Assembly: GCA_038239195.1 (NCBI GenBank)
Contig: JBBSEZ010000043.1
Span: 1 to 34,791, forward strand
Reading direction: 5' to 3'
DNA length: 34,791 nt
Source: JBBSEZ01 sp038239195
GTDB taxonomy: Bacteria > Planctomycetota > Planctomycetia > Gemmatales > Gemmataceae
Under the pieces are notes generated by a model. The model was not told where the DNA came from and made no database searches. It saw nothing but the letters and a program-made list of their open reading frames with translations. Shown here one piece after another: positions 8,180 to 15,856 of the stretch; position 1 is the first letter of the stretch, and each line of letters opens with the position of its first letter. The position numbers and the translations under genes are program-made.

Positions 8180-9379
8180 TTACTTCTTCTTCCCCTCGCC
8201 CTCGGCCTTCTTCAGCGCCTCGCGAGCCGCCTCCAGCCTCTTCTGCGCCGCGGCCGCCTCCGCCTCCGCCTGCTTCAGCGCCACGCGGGCGGCCTGCAGT
8301 TCCGCCGACACCTTCGGCTCTTCCTCCTCCTTCGGCGGGGGCAACTTGCCCGACTTGAGGTCGGACAAAAGCGCGATCGCATCTTCCGAAGGGATGGCGT
8401 AGCTCTCCGTGCGCCCGGCGCGGGCGATGTTGATTCCCACGGCCTTGCCGTCGAGATCGACGAGCGGCCCGCCGCAGTCGGCCGGCTTGATGACCGTGTC
8501 GTGCTGGAGGATCTTGGGGAACCCGCCCCGCCGGTTGCTCAGGGCGCTGCCCATGCGGTTCTGGAACTCGCCGCGGTCCCCCCCGAGGCCCTTCGGCCGG
8601 CGGCCGAGCGTCGCCGTGATCTCCTTCACCTCTCCGCCGCGCTTGATCTTCATCGTCACGCTGTCGCCGGGCTTGTAGCGCTGGATGGCGTTGATGAGCG
8701 TCTCGGGGTCGATGATCTTCTTCTTGCCGACGAGCACGACGACGTCCCCGGCCTTTAGCCCCGCCTTGTCGGCGGCGCTCTTGGCCTGCACGTCGATGAT
8801 CTTGGCCCCGTCGGGGCTCTCTTCCAGCCCGATGCCCAGGAACCCGCTGTTGGTCGGCGGCCGGGCCATCGGCAACTGCCCCGGCCCCGGCTTGCGCGTG
8901 GCGACGCTCACCACCCCCACCGCCACCGGGTCGATACCCAGCCCGGGGGAGATGAGCCAGTTGCCGACCACGGCCTCCTTGCTCTCGCGCCACTCGATCG
9001 GCTGGAGCCCGGTCGCCTCCACCTTGAGCATGGCGAGGTCGGTCTTCTTCTCGACGCCGACGAGCCGGGCCTCGAGCTCCCGGCCGTCCTTGAGCCGGCA
9101 CGCCACCTTCCCCTTCAGGATCTCGCTGTGCTTGGTCAGTACCCAGCCGTCGGAGGACACGATCGTGCCCAGGGCGACCTCCTTGCCGTCGCACAGCACG
9201 CGCACCGTGCTCTGGCTCGGCCGGGCCACGGCCTCGCGGAACGCCCGCAGCACCTTGGGGCTGCTCCGCAGGGCGCTGTCCCGCTGGGCGTGGGCCACGT
9301 TGGCCGTCAGGCCGCTCGCCACCACGGCGATCAGGAACACGATCTCGCGACGACGGCGTCGCAGGCAAGCACGAACCAT
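8180..9379 (-). CDS. HtrA-like protease with PDZ inserted in the fold and Cys at the nucleophile site
   Basis: The 399-aa product starts with a hydrophobic export signal (about residues 12-31, ending AHAQ). The trypsin-like half carries the His (LTKHSEI, H84) and Asp (KKTDLAML, D114). No Ser motif follows at the usual place. Instead a PDZ domain occupies about 177-262 (FLGIGLEES ... AGLKAGDVVVLV). Only after it comes the nucleophile-loop sequence ADCGGPLVDLDG (C302), with the fold's closing strands VGINIARAG and SYAIPSEDAI. Residues about 350-399 are a charged coiled coil. HtrA proteins normally have GNSGGPL before the PDZ domain, so the order and the Ser-to-Cys change are both unusual. It may be a Cys-nucleophile protease or an inactive substrate binder. 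It follows a canonical HtrA gene by 44 bases and is probably co-transcribed with it. Confidence 0.8.
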   Translation of the reverse strand: MVRACLRRRRREIVFLIAVVASGLTANVAHAQRDSALRSSPKVLRAFREAVARPSQSTVRVLCDGKEVALGTIVSSDGWVLTKHSEILKGKVACRLKDGRELEARLVGVEKKTDLAMLKVEATGLQPIEWRESKEAVVGNWLISPGLGIDPVAVGVVSVATRKPGPGQLPMARPPTNSGFLGIGLEESPDGAKIIDVQAKSAADKAGLKAGDVVVLVGKKKIIDPETLINAIQRYKPGDSVTMKIKRGGEVKEITATLGRRPKGLGGDRGEFQNRMGSALSNRRGGFPKILQHDTVIKPADCGGPLVDLDGKAVGINIARAGRTESYAIPSEDAIALLSDLKSGKLPPPKEEEEPKVSAELQAARVALKQAEAEAAAAQKRLEAAREALKKAEGEGKKK

Positions 9380-9423
9380 GTGGCTTTACTCCCAGAAAGG
9401 ATTGAAGCATCCGTGCGTTGACT

Positions 9424-10482
9424 TCAGCGGCTGGGCACCTTGGCCAGCCTCAACTTGAACGTCTTGGTTTCTTCGCCGCGCCGGGCCTCGATGGTCACCT
9501 CGTCTTCGGGCTTCTTCTTCCCCAGCAGTTCGACCAGCTCGTCGTAGGCGCCGACCTTGCGGCCATCGAACTTGACGATCACGTCGCCCGCCATCAGACC
9601 GGCTTTCTCGGCGGGCGTGCCCGGGACGATCGCCTTGATGCGGCAATCGGGCGCTTCTGGATCGCGGCGGACGCCGAGGTAGGCCGCGTTGGACCGCCCG
9701 CCCCCGAACAGCCCCCCGCCCCAGGACTCGCTCGCCACCAACCGGTCCCACGTCGATTTGTAGGTGTCCACGGGGACGTGGACGTTGTCGGCGATCGACA
9801 TGCCGATGCGGCTGTGGATGCCGACCACCTTGCCCGTCATGTCGAAGAGCGGCCCGCCGGAGTCTCCGCCCACGAGCGTGCAATCGGTCCGCACCAGACT
9901 GGCGTTGGCCAGCACGACGCGGCCGACGCGGACGACCGGGCTGCGGCCCTTCTTGTAGCCCCCCGGATGGCCGGTGGCGATCACCCACTGGCCCTTGCCG
10001 AGCTTGGCTGCGTCTCCCATCTCGACGAAGGGCCACTTGCCCTTCTCGGTTATCTTGATGAGCCCGCTATCGATGCCCTTGTTCACGCCGAGGGTCTTGC
10101 CCTTCACGAAGCGCCCGTCGGGAAGGATGACCGTGACCGTGCGCCCCGGCTCGCCCGAGACGTGGCCCGCCGTCAACACGTAGCCGTCGGCGCTGACGAT
10201 CACCCCGCTGCCGGACGCCCCGCCGACGCGCAGCCCGACCGTGCAGGGGACGACCTTCTCCAGCACCTTCTTGACCTGGTTCTGGATGGCCCGAAGGTCT
10301 TGCAAATTCTCGGGCACCGGCTTGGTCAGCGCCGGCGGGAGGTCGAGCTTGCTCTTCTTGTCGCCCTCCCCCTTGGTCGAGCCGGGGGCAGCCTCCGCCC
10401 CGAGGCCCGCGGTCGCCAGACCAAGCCAGCACGCCAGCAACACTGCTCGCGCGAGCGAGAACTTTCCGACAGCAGACATCAT
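9424..10482 (-). CDS. HtrA/DegP-type serine protease with one PDZ domain
   Basis: The 352-aa product has an N-terminal export signal (hydrophobic residues about 9-26). A complete trypsin-like domain follows, with His107 (LTAGHV), Asp138 (NKGIDSGLIKI) and Ser208 (GGDSGGPLFD). One C-terminal PDZ domain runs from about residue 266 to 345 (AYLGVRRDPEAP ... EKAGLMAGDVIVKFDGR). It should act in the periplasm or envelope on misfolded or signal-tagged proteins, as the family does. There are two adjacent ATG codons at the start; the upstream one (10482) is used here. It is first in a two-gene unit with the Cys-containing paralogue. Its length is slightly below the one-PDZ DegS size. Substrate and regulation are not visible. 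Confidence 0.88.
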   Translation of the reverse strand: MMSAVGKFSLARAVLLACWLGLATAGLGAEAAPGSTKGEGDKKSKLDLPPALTKPVPENLQDLRAIQNQVKKVLEKVVPCTVGLRVGGASGSGVIVSADGYVLTAGHVSGEPGRTVTVILPDGRFVKGKTLGVNKGIDSGLIKITEKGKWPFVEMGDAAKLGKGQWVIATGHPGGYKKGRSPVVRVGRVVLANASLVRTDCTLVGGDSGGPLFDMTGKVVGIHSRIGMSIADNVHVPVDTYKSTWDRLVASESWGGGLFGGGRSNAAYLGVRRDPEAPDCRIKAIVPGTPAEKAGLMAGDVIVKFDGRKVGAYDELVELLGKKKPEDEVTIEARRGEETKTFKLRLAKVPSR

Positions 10483-10549
10483 CGAGCCCTCGGGTTCAAT
10501 TTCGATCCGACCGCCATTTCGCCAGGCGGGAAAAAGGGTTGCTCATTTC

Positions 10550-10578
10550 AGCCTACCCGTCCTGGGTTCGGCTTGCAA
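10550..10578 (-). promoter_or_regulatory. Candidate promoter of the protease pair
   Basis: On the - strand TTGCAA (10578-10573), a 17-base spacer and TAGGCT (10555-10550) resemble a sigma-70 promoter. It lies about 70 bases upstream of the HtrA start. The -10 box matches only weakly, and planctomycete promoter rules are poorly known. Confidence 0.3.
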
Positions 10579-10772
10579 TTGCTTTCTCACACTCCCTCTT
10601 CACAAACCCCGCCCCCCCGCGGATGTTCCGCTTCGTGGGCCCACGGAGGAAATCCAGAAACTGCGCCCCATTTCAAACGTTCGCGTCCTCGCCCGCCTCC
10701 GAACCGCAATGAGGTGGTTACCAAGGGACGGCGAACTGCGGAAACGACAACCGCCTGGCCGGAGGGCTGGCT

Positions 10773-10801
10773 TTGAAGAGCTTCGTGTGGTACGATAGTA
10801 T
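10773..10801 (+). promoter_or_regulatory. Promoter of the TetR-ABC exporter operon
   Basis: TTGAAG (10773-10778), a 17-base spacer and TAGTAT (10796-10801) form a good sigma-70-like promoter. The expected transcription start (about 10808) falls at the edge of the palindrome at 10809-10821, and the GTG start of the regulator gene is about 38 bases further on. Confidence 0.5.
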
Positions 10802-10808
10802 GGAACGA

Positions 10809-10821
10809 CCGTTTGAAACGG
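10809..10821. promoter_or_regulatory. Candidate TetR operator
   Basis: CCGTTTGAAACGG is a perfect inverted repeat with 6-base arms around one central base, placed just after the -10 box. A related sequence, TTTCAAACG, occurs at 10671-10679 in the same intergenic stretch and matches one arm plus the centre. The position suggests that the regulator encoded next represses its own operon; TetR-family regulators commonly do this. Binding itself is inference. Confidence 0.5.
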
Positions 10822-10845
10822 CTGATTGAGCCGAGGGAGGCGCAA

Positions 10846-11493
10846 GTGGCGGACCACGAGGACCGGACGCGGGAGCGGTTGCTGGAGGCGGCGGGAAGGG
10901 CATTCGCGGAAAAGGGCTTTCTGGAGGCGAGCGTTGGCGAGATCACCGAGAGGGCGGAGGCGAACCGGGCGGCGGTCAACTATTACTTTCGCACCAAGGA
11001 GCAGCTTTACGTGGAGGCGGTGCGCTACGCGGCCGAGGGTTGCCAGCGCAGGGCCCCGATGCCGTGCTGGCCGGAGGGGGTGCCGGCCGAGGTGCGCTTG
11101 AAAGACTTCATCCGCGCGTTTCTCTCGCGGTTCCTGGGGGAGGGGGCGGTGGAGTGGCACGGGCAGCTCATCATGCGCGAGCTGGCGAGCCCGACCGCGG
11201 GGGCGTGCGCTCAATTCGTGCAGGAGTTCGTCCGACCGACGTTCGCGGTGTTGCTCGGCGTCCTGGCCGACCTGGTCCCCCCCACCGTCCCGGCGCAGCG
11301 CGTGCATCTGATCGGTAGCAGCATCATCGGGCAATGCTTGCACTATCACCACGCCCGGCACGTGCTGGCCCTTCTGCTGCCCCCGGAGGAATACCGAGAG
11401 TACACCCTCGACCGCGTGACCGAACACGTCCACGAGTTCTCGCTGGCGGCCCTGCGCGGGCTCTTTCCGAAAGATGGAGGGGCCCGATCATGA
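10846..11493 (+). CDS. TetR/AcrR-family transcriptional regulator
   Basis: The 215-aa product has a typical TetR N-terminal helix-turn-helix: RERLLEAAGRAFAEKGF, then VGEITERAEANRAAVNYYF and RTKEQLYVEAV. The C-terminal ligand domain resembles the CerR (DUF1956) type, with WHGQLIMRELASPT and a long helical tail. GTG at 10846 is preferred because GGGAGG lies 5-6 bases before it. The alternative TTG at 10813 would sit inside the likely operator and has no ribosome-binding site. The stop overlaps the permease start (ATGA), so this is the first gene of a four-gene exporter operon and probably its local repressor. The inducing ligand cannot be read from sequence. Confidence 0.88.
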   Translation: MADHEDRTRERLLEAAGRAFAEKGFLEASVGEITERAEANRAAVNYYFRTKEQLYVEAVRYAAEGCQRRAPMPCWPEGVPAEVRLKDFIRAFLSRFLGEGAVEWHGQLIMRELASPTAGACAQFVQEFVRPTFAVLLGVLADLVPPTVPAQRVHLIGSSIIGQCLHYHHARHVLALLLPPEEYREYTLDRVTEHVHEFSLAALRGLFPKDGGARS

Positions 11494-12653
11494 GCTGGGT
11501 TGCCTTGAAGATGCTGGTAGGGGATCGGTCGAAGTATTTCGGCATCGTGTTCGGCGTGACGTTCGCCGCGCTGCTGATGACGCAGCAGGCGTCGATCTTC
11601 ACCGGGCTGATGCGGAACACGACGAGCCAGATCCGCGACATTGAGGGGGCGGACATCTGGGTAATGGACCCCAACGTGCGCTTCGTGGACGACGTCAAGC
11701 CGCTCTCCGACGACGATCTCTACCGCGTGCGCGGCGTGCCGGGTGTGGCCTGGGCGGTGCGCCTGTACAAGGGCCTTGCGCGGGCGCGCTTTCAGGACGG
11801 CAATTTCCAGCAGTTCATCCTGCTGGGGCTGGACGACGCCACGATGGTCGGCGCTCCGCGCGAGATCGTGTTCGGCTCGCTGGCCGACCTGCGCCAGCCC
11901 GACGCCGTCATCATGGACGAGGGGGGCTACCATTACCTTTGGCCGAACGAGCCGTTCCAGCTCGGCAAGGAGTTCGAGATGAACGACCGGCGCGCGGTGC
12001 TGGTCGGCATCTGCAAGGCGTCGCCGACGTTTCAGACATTTCCCATCGTCTACACGCGCTACAGCCAGGCGACGCTGTACGTGCCGCGCGAGCGCAAGGT
12101 GCTGTCGTTCGTGCTGGCGCAGCCGGAGCCGGGGCTGAGTGCGGAGGAGGTGTGCGTTCGCATCGAGGAGCACACCCGGCGCTCGGCCAACAAGCCGGGG
12201 CTCAAGGCGATGACGCGCGACGCCTTCACGTGGATGACGATCGACTACTACTTGAAGCGGACGGGCATCCCGATCAACTTCGGCATCACGGTGATGCTGG
12301 GCTTCGTGGTCGGCGCCGCCATCGCGGGCCAGACGTTCTATCTGTTCACCGTCGAGAACCTCAAACAGTTCGGCGCGCTCAAGGCGATGGGCGTGAGCAA
12401 CTGGCGGCTGATGGGCATGAGCTTGCTCCAGGCGCTGGTGGTGGGCGTGGTCGGCTACGGCCTGGGCGTGGGAGGGGCGGCGCTGTTCGGCATCGTGATG
12501 ACCGTGGCGGCGAAGTCGGTGCCGCCGGCGTTTCACATGACCTGGCACATTTTGGTCGGCAGTGGGGTCGCGGTGCTGGGGATCGTGTTCCTGGCGAGCG
12601 TGGTCAGCATCCGCCGCGTGCTGGTGCTGGAGCCGGCGGTGGTGTTCAAGTGA
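11490..12653 (+). CDS. FtsX/DevC-type ABC transporter permease
   Basis: The 387-aa product has one N-terminal membrane segment (about residues 16-36). A large extracytoplasmic domain follows, opening with RDIEGADIWVMDPNVRFVDD. Three C-terminal membrane segments (about 265-385) belong to an FtsX-like permease domain (GFVVGAAIAGQTFYLFTVENLKQFGALKAMG). This is the DevC/MacB-like layout of efflux pumps working with an HlyD-type adaptor, and both partners lie immediately downstream. The start overlaps the regulator stop by 4 bases. The substrate is unknown; in other bacteria such three-part systems export glycolipids, peptides or drugs. Confidence 0.87.
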   Translation: MSWVALKMLVGDRSKYFGIVFGVTFAALLMTQQASIFTGLMRNTTSQIRDIEGADIWVMDPNVRFVDDVKPLSDDDLYRVRGVPGVAWAVRLYKGLARARFQDGNFQQFILLGLDDATMVGAPREIVFGSLADLRQPDAVIMDEGGYHYLWPNEPFQLGKEFEMNDRRAVLVGICKASPTFQTFPIVYTRYSQATLYVPRERKVLSFVLAQPEPGLSAEEVCVRIEEHTRRSANKPGLKAMTRDAFTWMTIDYYLKRTGIPINFGITVMLGFVVGAAIAGQTFYLFTVENLKQFGALKAMGVSNWRLMGMSLLQALVVGVVGYGLGVGGAALFGIVMTVAAKSVPPAFHMTWHILVGSGVAVLGIVFLASVVSIRRVLVLEPAVVFK

Positions 12654-12676
12654 CGGACCAAGGAGAGGGCGCCAAC

Positions 12677-13441
12677 ATGGTCACGACCGACTCGTTGCGC
12701 GGGACGACTTCCGCTCGGCCCGCGCAAGCTCCCCGTGCCTCCTGGGCGATCGCGTGCGGGGGCATCGTCAAGGACTTCGGCCAGGGCGACACGCGCGTGC
12801 AGGCGTTGCGCGGCATCGACCTGGAGTTGCCCTACGGCGAGATGACGTTGCTGGTGGGCCCGTCGGGCTGCGGCAAGACGACGCTCATCTCCATCGTCGC
12901 GGGGCTGCTGGAGCCGACGAAGGGGGAGGTGGCGGTGCTGGGCACGGAGTTGACGAAGCTGTCGGACCGCCGCAAGGTCGATTTCCGCGGCGCCAACATC
13001 GGCTTCGTCTTCCAGCAGTACAACCTGCTACCGGCGCTGACGGCGGCCGAGAACGCCGCGGTGCCGCTCCTGATTGCCCGCCGGCCGCGCCGCGAGGCAG
13101 TCGCCAAGGCCCGCCAGATGCTCGAAGCGGTTGGCCTGCACGACAAGACCGAGGTGCTGCCGGCGCACCTTTCGGGCGGGCAGCAGCAGCGCGTGGCCAT
13201 CGCCCGGGCGCTGATCCACGAGCCGCGCCTGCTGGTCTGCGACGAGCCGACGGCGGCGCTCGACGCGCACTCCGGGCAGACGGTGATGGAACTGCTCCGG
13301 CGCGTGGCGGTCCAGCCGGATCGCGCCGTGATCGTCGTGACGCACGACAGCCGCGTCTACAAGTTCGGCGATCGCATCGTTTACATGAGCGATGGCCAGA
13401 TCGATCGCGTCGAGGCCAACGAAAAGGAGGCCCAGTCATGA
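12677..13441 (+). CDS. ABC transporter ATP-binding protein (DevA/LolD type)
   Basis: The 254-aa product carries all nucleotide-binding motifs: Walker A GPSGCGKTT, the Q-loop in FVFQQYNLLPAL, signature LSGGQQQRVAIARAL, Walker B LLVCDEPTAALD and the switch His in VVTHD. About 25 extra residues precede the domain. ATG at 12677 follows AGGAGAGG by 7 bases; a GTG at 12650 overlapping the permease stop is possible but less well supported. It should power the neighbouring DevC-type permease. Its stop overlaps the adaptor gene start by 4 bases. Confidence 0.92.
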   Translation: MVTTDSLRGTTSARPAQAPRASWAIACGGIVKDFGQGDTRVQALRGIDLELPYGEMTLLVGPSGCGKTTLISIVAGLLEPTKGEVAVLGTELTKLSDRRKVDFRGANIGFVFQQYNLLPALTAAENAAVPLLIARRPRREAVAKARQMLEAVGLHDKTEVLPAHLSGGQQQRVAIARALIHEPRLLVCDEPTAALDAHSGQTVMELLRRVAVQPDRAVIVVTHDSRVYKFGDRIVYMSDGQIDRVEANEKEAQS

Positions 13442-14487
13442 TTCGGAAATTCGCTTTGCCGCTGGCGGCGGTAGGGATGCTGTTGTTCGCCGTCTATCAC
13501 GTGGTGAAGGCGCAGCAGACGCCGCCCAAGCTCCAGCCGCCCGTGATGCCGGCGCGCTCGCCGTTCGGGAGCGGGGTGGCCGGGGCGGGGCTCATCGAGG
13601 CGCAGACGGAGAACATAGCGGTCGGCACCAACTTGCCGGGCATCGTCACGGAGGTGTGCGTCAAGGTCGGCGCCCAGGTCAAGAAGGGGGCACGGCTGTT
13701 CAAGCTGGACGACCGGGCGCTCAAGGCCGAGCTCGCCGTCCGGCAGGCCATGCTGGCGTCGGCGGAGGCACAACTGGACAAGCTGGAGAAACAGCCGCGC
13801 CTGGAGGAGCTGCCGGCCTGGGAGGCGAAGGTGCGCGAGGCGCGGGCCAACCTCGCCGACCAGGAAGACCAGCTCGTCCGCGCCCGCCGGCTGTATGCGA
13901 CGCGCACGATCGGAGCGGAGGAGATGGTGCGGCGCGAGCAGGCGGCGCGGGTGGCGCGCGAACAATTCGCGCGCGCCGAGGCGGACTACAAGCTGCAAAA
14001 GGCGGGCGCCTGGGGCCCGGACAAGGCGATTGCCCGGGCCGGCATCCTCCAGGCCGCTGCGCAGGTGAAGCAGACGAAGATCGAGATCGACCGGCTCGAC
14101 GTGAGGGCGCTGGTCGAGGGCGAGGTGCTCCAGGTGAACGTCCGACCCGGCGAGTACGTCGGCACGCAGCCGGGGCCAGCGCTGGTGGTGCTGGGCAACG
14201 TCCATCGGTTGCACGTCCGGGTGGACGTCGACGAGAACGACATCCCGCGCTTTCGGCCGGGGACGGCGGCGAAAGCGATGCTGCGCGGCGACCCGCGGCA
14301 AGAGTACGTGCTGACGTTCGTGCGCGTCGAGCCGTACGTGGTCCCGAAGAAGTCGCTGACGGGCGACAATACGGAACGGGTGGACACCCGAGTGCTCCAG
14401 GCGATTTACGCCCTGCAAAGCAAGGAGGCGCGGGTCTACGTCGGGCAGCAGGTAGACGTCTACATCGAGGGCCCTCCCACGAAGTGA
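13438..14487 (+). CDS. HlyD-family membrane fusion (adaptor) protein
   Basis: The 349-aa product has an N-terminal membrane anchor or signal (about residues 5-25). A biotinyl-lipoyl-like half domain follows (GIVTEVCVKVGAQVKKGARLFKLDDR), then a helical hairpin of about 100 residues, the second half of the lipoyl domain (EGEVLQVNVRPGEYVG) and a beta-barrel region (LHVRVDVDENDIPRFRPG). This matches the adaptor that joins a DevC-type permease to the outer membrane. The four-base overlap with the ATPase gene completes the operon. No outer-membrane TolC-like gene is present in the window. Confidence 0.88.
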   Translation: MIRKFALPLAAVGMLLFAVYHVVKAQQTPPKLQPPVMPARSPFGSGVAGAGLIEAQTENIAVGTNLPGIVTEVCVKVGAQVKKGARLFKLDDRALKAELAVRQAMLASAEAQLDKLEKQPRLEELPAWEAKVREARANLADQEDQLVRARRLYATRTIGAEEMVRREQAARVAREQFARAEADYKLQKAGAWGPDKAIARAGILQAAAQVKQTKIEIDRLDVRALVEGEVLQVNVRPGEYVGTQPGPALVVLGNVHRLHVRVDVDENDIPRFRPGTAAKAMLRGDPRQEYVLTFVRVEPYVVPKKSLTGDNTERVDTRVLQAIYALQSKEARVYVGQQVDVYIEGPPTK

Positions 14488-14737
14488 GGGAGGCGAGCGA
14501 GGCCTTGGGCGCAGCCTGTGCTGCCCGCGGCAAGTTGATTGGTTCGGGCGCCTGTGCCTTCCGCGCCTCGGCTGGCGCCTCTGCCGTGGGCCTTCCTCCG
14601 GGCGCAGGGCTTTTGAGGCGCGCGAGGGCCACCGTGCTTCAAACCGGGGGAAATAGTTCAAAGAAAGGAGCGAGGCGCCGACAAGGGCGCCGGCCAGGGA
14701 TGGTCGCGTGCCTGTCCTCTGCGGAAGGGCCCTGGCG

Positions 14738-15190
14738 ATGCCGAACGATGCGAAACTCGGACTGGTGGTGGGAGTTGGGCTGGTGATCGTCGTGGCGGTC
14801 GTCTTCTTCCGCCGAGACGTGCCGACCTTCGCCACAAACGACACGAGGGCCCAGGCGTCCTCAGTCGGGCTCGGGGGGGCCAAGGCGCCGGGCGAACGGG
14901 TTGCGCGCGAGGTGCCGGGCCCGCTGGTTGGGGTGGACGTGGCAGGGAGGCTTCCTCGCCCGTTGCCGATCCCCTCCGGGGCGACCGGGGAGGCTCGCTC
15001 GCACGTGATTCAGGACGGGGAGACGCTGGTGAGCGTGGCCCGACAATACTACGGAGACGGGGACAAATCGACGGCGCTGTTCCGGGCGAACCGCGATCGG
15101 TTGCGGGCCCCGGACCAGGTCGCGCCCGGGACGGTGTTGCTGATTCCCGACCTGGCCGACCTCGCGCTGGCGGAGAGGAGGGGGCGCTGA
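14738..15190 (+). CDS. Membrane-anchored LysM-domain protein
   Basis: The 150-aa product has one N-terminal transmembrane segment (about residues 6-24) and a low-complexity linker. Its C-terminal LysM domain carries SHVIQDGETLVSVARQYYGD and ends VAPGTVLLIPD. LysM modules bind peptidoglycan or chitin-like sugars, so the protein probably tethers to the cell wall from the cytoplasmic membrane. ATG at 14738 is chosen; a GTG at 14708 is also in frame. It begins 250 bases after the adaptor gene, a stretch in which nothing else is recognised, so it is probably separate from the exporter operon. Confidence 0.72.
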   Translation: MPNDAKLGLVVGVGLVIVVAVVFFRRDVPTFATNDTRAQASSVGLGGAKAPGERVAREVPGPLVGVDVAGRLPRPLPIPSGATGEARSHVIQDGETLVSVARQYYGDGDKSTALFRANRDRLRAPDQVAPGTVLLIPDLADLALAERRGR

Positions 15191-15274
15191 TGGGGTTGGA
15201 CGAAAGAGCCTCCCGCGCCCCTTCGAGGTCGTAGGCGACTGTCCGCCGGAGCGCCGCGAGGCGCTGGGGCTCGC

Positions 15275-15499
15275 TCAGCGTTCCCAGTTGTCGAGCAGCG
15301 CCTGGACGGCGTCCGCATCGACGGCGCCCTCCAGTTCGAGCCGGTCGAACGGCGCCTCGGCCAGGGTGCTGACGGCCGACGCCACCCCGTGCGAGGCGAG
15401 GTGATGGCGCAACTCCTCCCCGCGCCCAAGGGGGGCGTGAACGATGTGGTGGCCTTCGACGGAGTAGACCGTGAGTTCCTTGACGTTCGTTGGTGACAT
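15275..15499 (-). CDS. Small protein of unknown function, 74 aa
   Basis: The product begins MSPTNVKELTVYSVEGHHIV and ends DADAVQALLDNWER. It is acidic and has no membrane segment or known motif. ATG at 15499 follows GGGAGG by 6 bases, which favours it over the ATG 24 bases upstream. The beta-alpha-beta-like pattern and size would fit a small binding protein, but no family is recognised. It lies alone on the - strand between the LysM gene and the restriction-modification locus. Confidence 0.55.
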   Translation of the reverse strand: MSPTNVKELTVYSVEGHHIVHAPLGRGEELRHHLASHGVASAVSTLAEAPFDRLELEGAVDADAVQALLDNWER

Positions 15500-15590
15500 G
15501 GCAACCTCCCGTGGGCTGTACATCTTCCATGCAAAGCTCGTGCCCAGGGGCGGGGGTGCGTGAGCAAGGACTGCGAAGGGGCCGGGTGGT

Positions 15591-15621
15591 TCTACAAGGG
15601 CCTTGGCGGAGGGAAGAAGGG
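15591..15621 (+). repeat. Left copy of direct repeat flanking the R-M locus
   Basis: This 31-bp sequence matches 17971-18001 at 28 positions; the last 21 bases are identical, with core GGCGGAGGGAAGAAGGG. The two copies enclose 2349 bp that contain the methyltransferase and endonuclease genes. Confidence 0.65.
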
Positions 15622-15746
15622 CGGAGCGCCTGTTTCAAGCATCGGAGAAGGCCCCGGCCAGTGAATCGTTCGGGACAGTCCGCACAGACTGCTTCGTTCT
15701 GACCGACAATCTGAACGAGGAGGCGCGAATCCTCTTGCCCTCCGCT

Positions 15747-15763
15747 CTAGATCTAGTGTACAC
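15747..15763. promoter_or_regulatory. Overlapping palindromes upstream of the methyltransferase
   Basis: CTAGATCTAG (15747-15756) and GTGTACAC (15756-15763) are perfect palindromes sharing one base, about 95-110 bases before the methyltransferase start. They could be operators for self-regulation of the R-M genes, but no controller gene is present. The rest of the 15500-15856 gap holds the left direct repeat, a weak 7-bp inverted repeat near 15700 and nothing else recognised. Confidence 0.3.
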
Positions 15764-15856
15764 CTGTTGGGAGATGGCGCTGCGGGGCGGGTTTCGTCCT
15801 CCTTTCCGCTCCCTTGAGTCGATGGGGGAAGAGGGTCGCCTGCACAGGGAGGCAAC

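Noticed and set aside
6495..9410. 971-aa open frame on the - strand
   Set aside because: It runs through the small membrane protein, NPCBM gene and HtrA-like gene in the wrong frame, is repetitive in composition, and has no motif.
10813..10845. TTG start for the TetR gene at 10813
   Set aside because: It lies in the likely operator, has no ribosome-binding site, and the GTG at 10846 has a strong one.
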